From: Oscillospiraceae bacterium
GTDB taxonomy: Bacteria > Bacillota_A > Clostridia > Oscillospirales > Oscillospiraceae
Direction of reading: 5' to 3'
Length of the DNA stretch: 22,564 bases
Assembly: GCA_017939025.1 (NCBI GenBank)
Contig: JAGBAI010000088.1
Span: forward strand, 1 to 22,564
Numbering within the stretch: position 1 is the stretch's first letter; each line of letters starts with the position of its first letter. A model generated the notes under the pieces. It was not told the origin of the DNA. It made no database searches and saw only the letters and a list, made by a program, of their open reading frames with translations. Both the position numbers and the translations under genes were made by a program. Of the stretch, positions 22,227 through 22,564 are shown piece after piece.

Positions 22227-22382
22227 ATGAAATATGTATGCGACGTTTGCGGCTGGGAATATGACGAGGCTGTAGGCTACCCCGAGGGCGGCATTGCTCC
22301 CGGCACCAAGTGGGAGGACATCAGCGAAGATTTTGCCTGCCCCCTGTGCTCTGTAGGCAAGGACATGTTCAGCGAGGAATAA
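22227..22382 (+). CDS. Rubredoxin
   Basis: 51 residues, a small cytoplasmic iron protein. Two iron-binding knuckles are visible: CDVCGW (Cys5 and Cys8) and CPLC (Cys38 and Cys41). Between them lie the usual [21 protein letters not shown] elements: a Tyr-Asp after the first knuckle, the G-x-PGT-x-W-EDI turn and DFACPLC. The length is standard. GGAGG 8 nt before ATG fixes the start. Known role: one-electron carrier, often to rubrerythrin, flavodiiron proteins or superoxide reductase in anaerobes. It is transcribed alone, between an extended -10 promoter and a strong hairpin. Confidence 0.96.
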   Translation: MKYVCDVCGWEYDEAVGYPEGGIAPGTKWEDISEDFACPLCSVGKDMFSEE

Positions 22383-22394
22383 GGAAAAATACAC

Positions 22395-22422
22395 AGCGGC
22401 GCACCCCTTTGGGTGCGCCGCT
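22395..22422 (+). terminator. Hairpin after rubredoxin
   Basis: A perfect 12-bp stem (AGCGGCGCACCC/GGGTGCGCCGCT, loop CTTT) lies 12 bp past the stop codon. No U-tract follows, but position and strength fit a transcript end. Confidence 0.7.
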
Positions 22423-22467
22423 TAGACTGTCGAAGAAGTATAAATTCAGAATTTAGAGGTTCGTTAC

Positions 22468-22564
22468 CGTAGGGACCGTCGTCCTCGACGGTCCGTCCGA
22501 AAATCCGACCTCAATGGGCGGATTTTCGGAATTTGTGCGGTGAATGATACGGAAAAATTGTCCA
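22468..22564. repeat. Family B element, truncated by the window end
   Basis: Begins CGTAGGGACCGTCG with a GGACCGTCG/CGACGGTCC hairpin, then a perfect 12-bp hairpin (22496-22507 with 22519-22530). That hairpin's 11-nt loop ACCTCAATGGG nearly equals the loop in the element between hflK and hflC. The opposite arm should lie beyond the window. Confidence 0.7.

Noticed and set aside
2583..22564. Repeats as a CRISPR array
   Set aside because: Copies are dispersed between genes, differ in length and have no regular spacers or cas genes.

Overview
The window looks like chromosomal DNA from a low-to-mid-GC gut-type Clostridia (my inference: Oscillospiraceae/Ruminococcaceae, a relative of Faecalibacterium, Gemmiger or Subdoligranulum). 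The reasons are AGGAGG-type ribosome binding sites, sigma-A promoters, NfnAB-type energy metabolism, a DUF1836 protein, an origin-type zinc-ribbon/parA/parB/serS cluster, a class B sortase, a c-di-GMP riboswitch and rubredoxin. Intergenic gaps are packed with GC-rich palindromic repeats. No rRNA, tRNA, CRISPR array, transposase or phage gene was found.

Layout. 1-2.5 kb (minus): nfnA-nfnB, an electron-bifurcating ferredoxin:NADP oxidoreductase pair, behind a perfect TTGACA-N17-TATAAT promoter whose -35 is covered by a large dyad. 2.6-4.4 kb: a ~240-bp palindromic element, a membrane-anchored protein gene broken by a one-base frameshift, and a second copy of the element in inverse orientation. 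4.6-7.8 kb (minus): a Gfo/Idh/MocA oxidoreductase, mscL, and serS. 7.9-10.1 kb (minus): parB, parA and a zinc-ribbon membrane protein, with a perfect parS just upstream of parA. 10.3-13.0 kb (plus): a DUF1836 regulator, then hflK and hflC separated by a palindromic element. 13.0-15.7 kb: another ~215-bp element, then (minus) a sugar-nucleotide-type nucleotidyltransferase, a 135-bp element, gluQRS (carrying a near-perfect second parS) and a small membrane protein. 15.7-21.2 kb (minus): nested repeat elements, a class B sortase, a 1064-residue sortase-anchored thioester-domain adhesin behind a c-di-GMP-I riboswitch, and a 143-residue unknown protein. 21.5-22.4 kb (plus): xpt and rubredoxin, then a truncated repeat at the window edge.

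Most interesting unit: the 16.1-21.2 kb surface-adhesion module. The adhesin has a predicted Cys620-Gln716 internal thioester and an APKTG sorting signal that suits the neighbouring class B sortase. Its leader holds a c-di-GMP-I aptamer. Its promoter shares an identical architecture (TGTAAC-N6-TGTAAC-N10-TAYAAT) with the promoter of the neighbouring unknown gene, which suggests one response regulator drives both. This would combine transcriptional activation by a direct-repeat binding regulator with second-messenger control of a covalent adhesin.

A second theme is the repeats: at least three families of structured intergenic elements, with arms whose hairpins differ between copies while remaining self-complementary, two members exactly 135 bp long, and one element inserted inside another.
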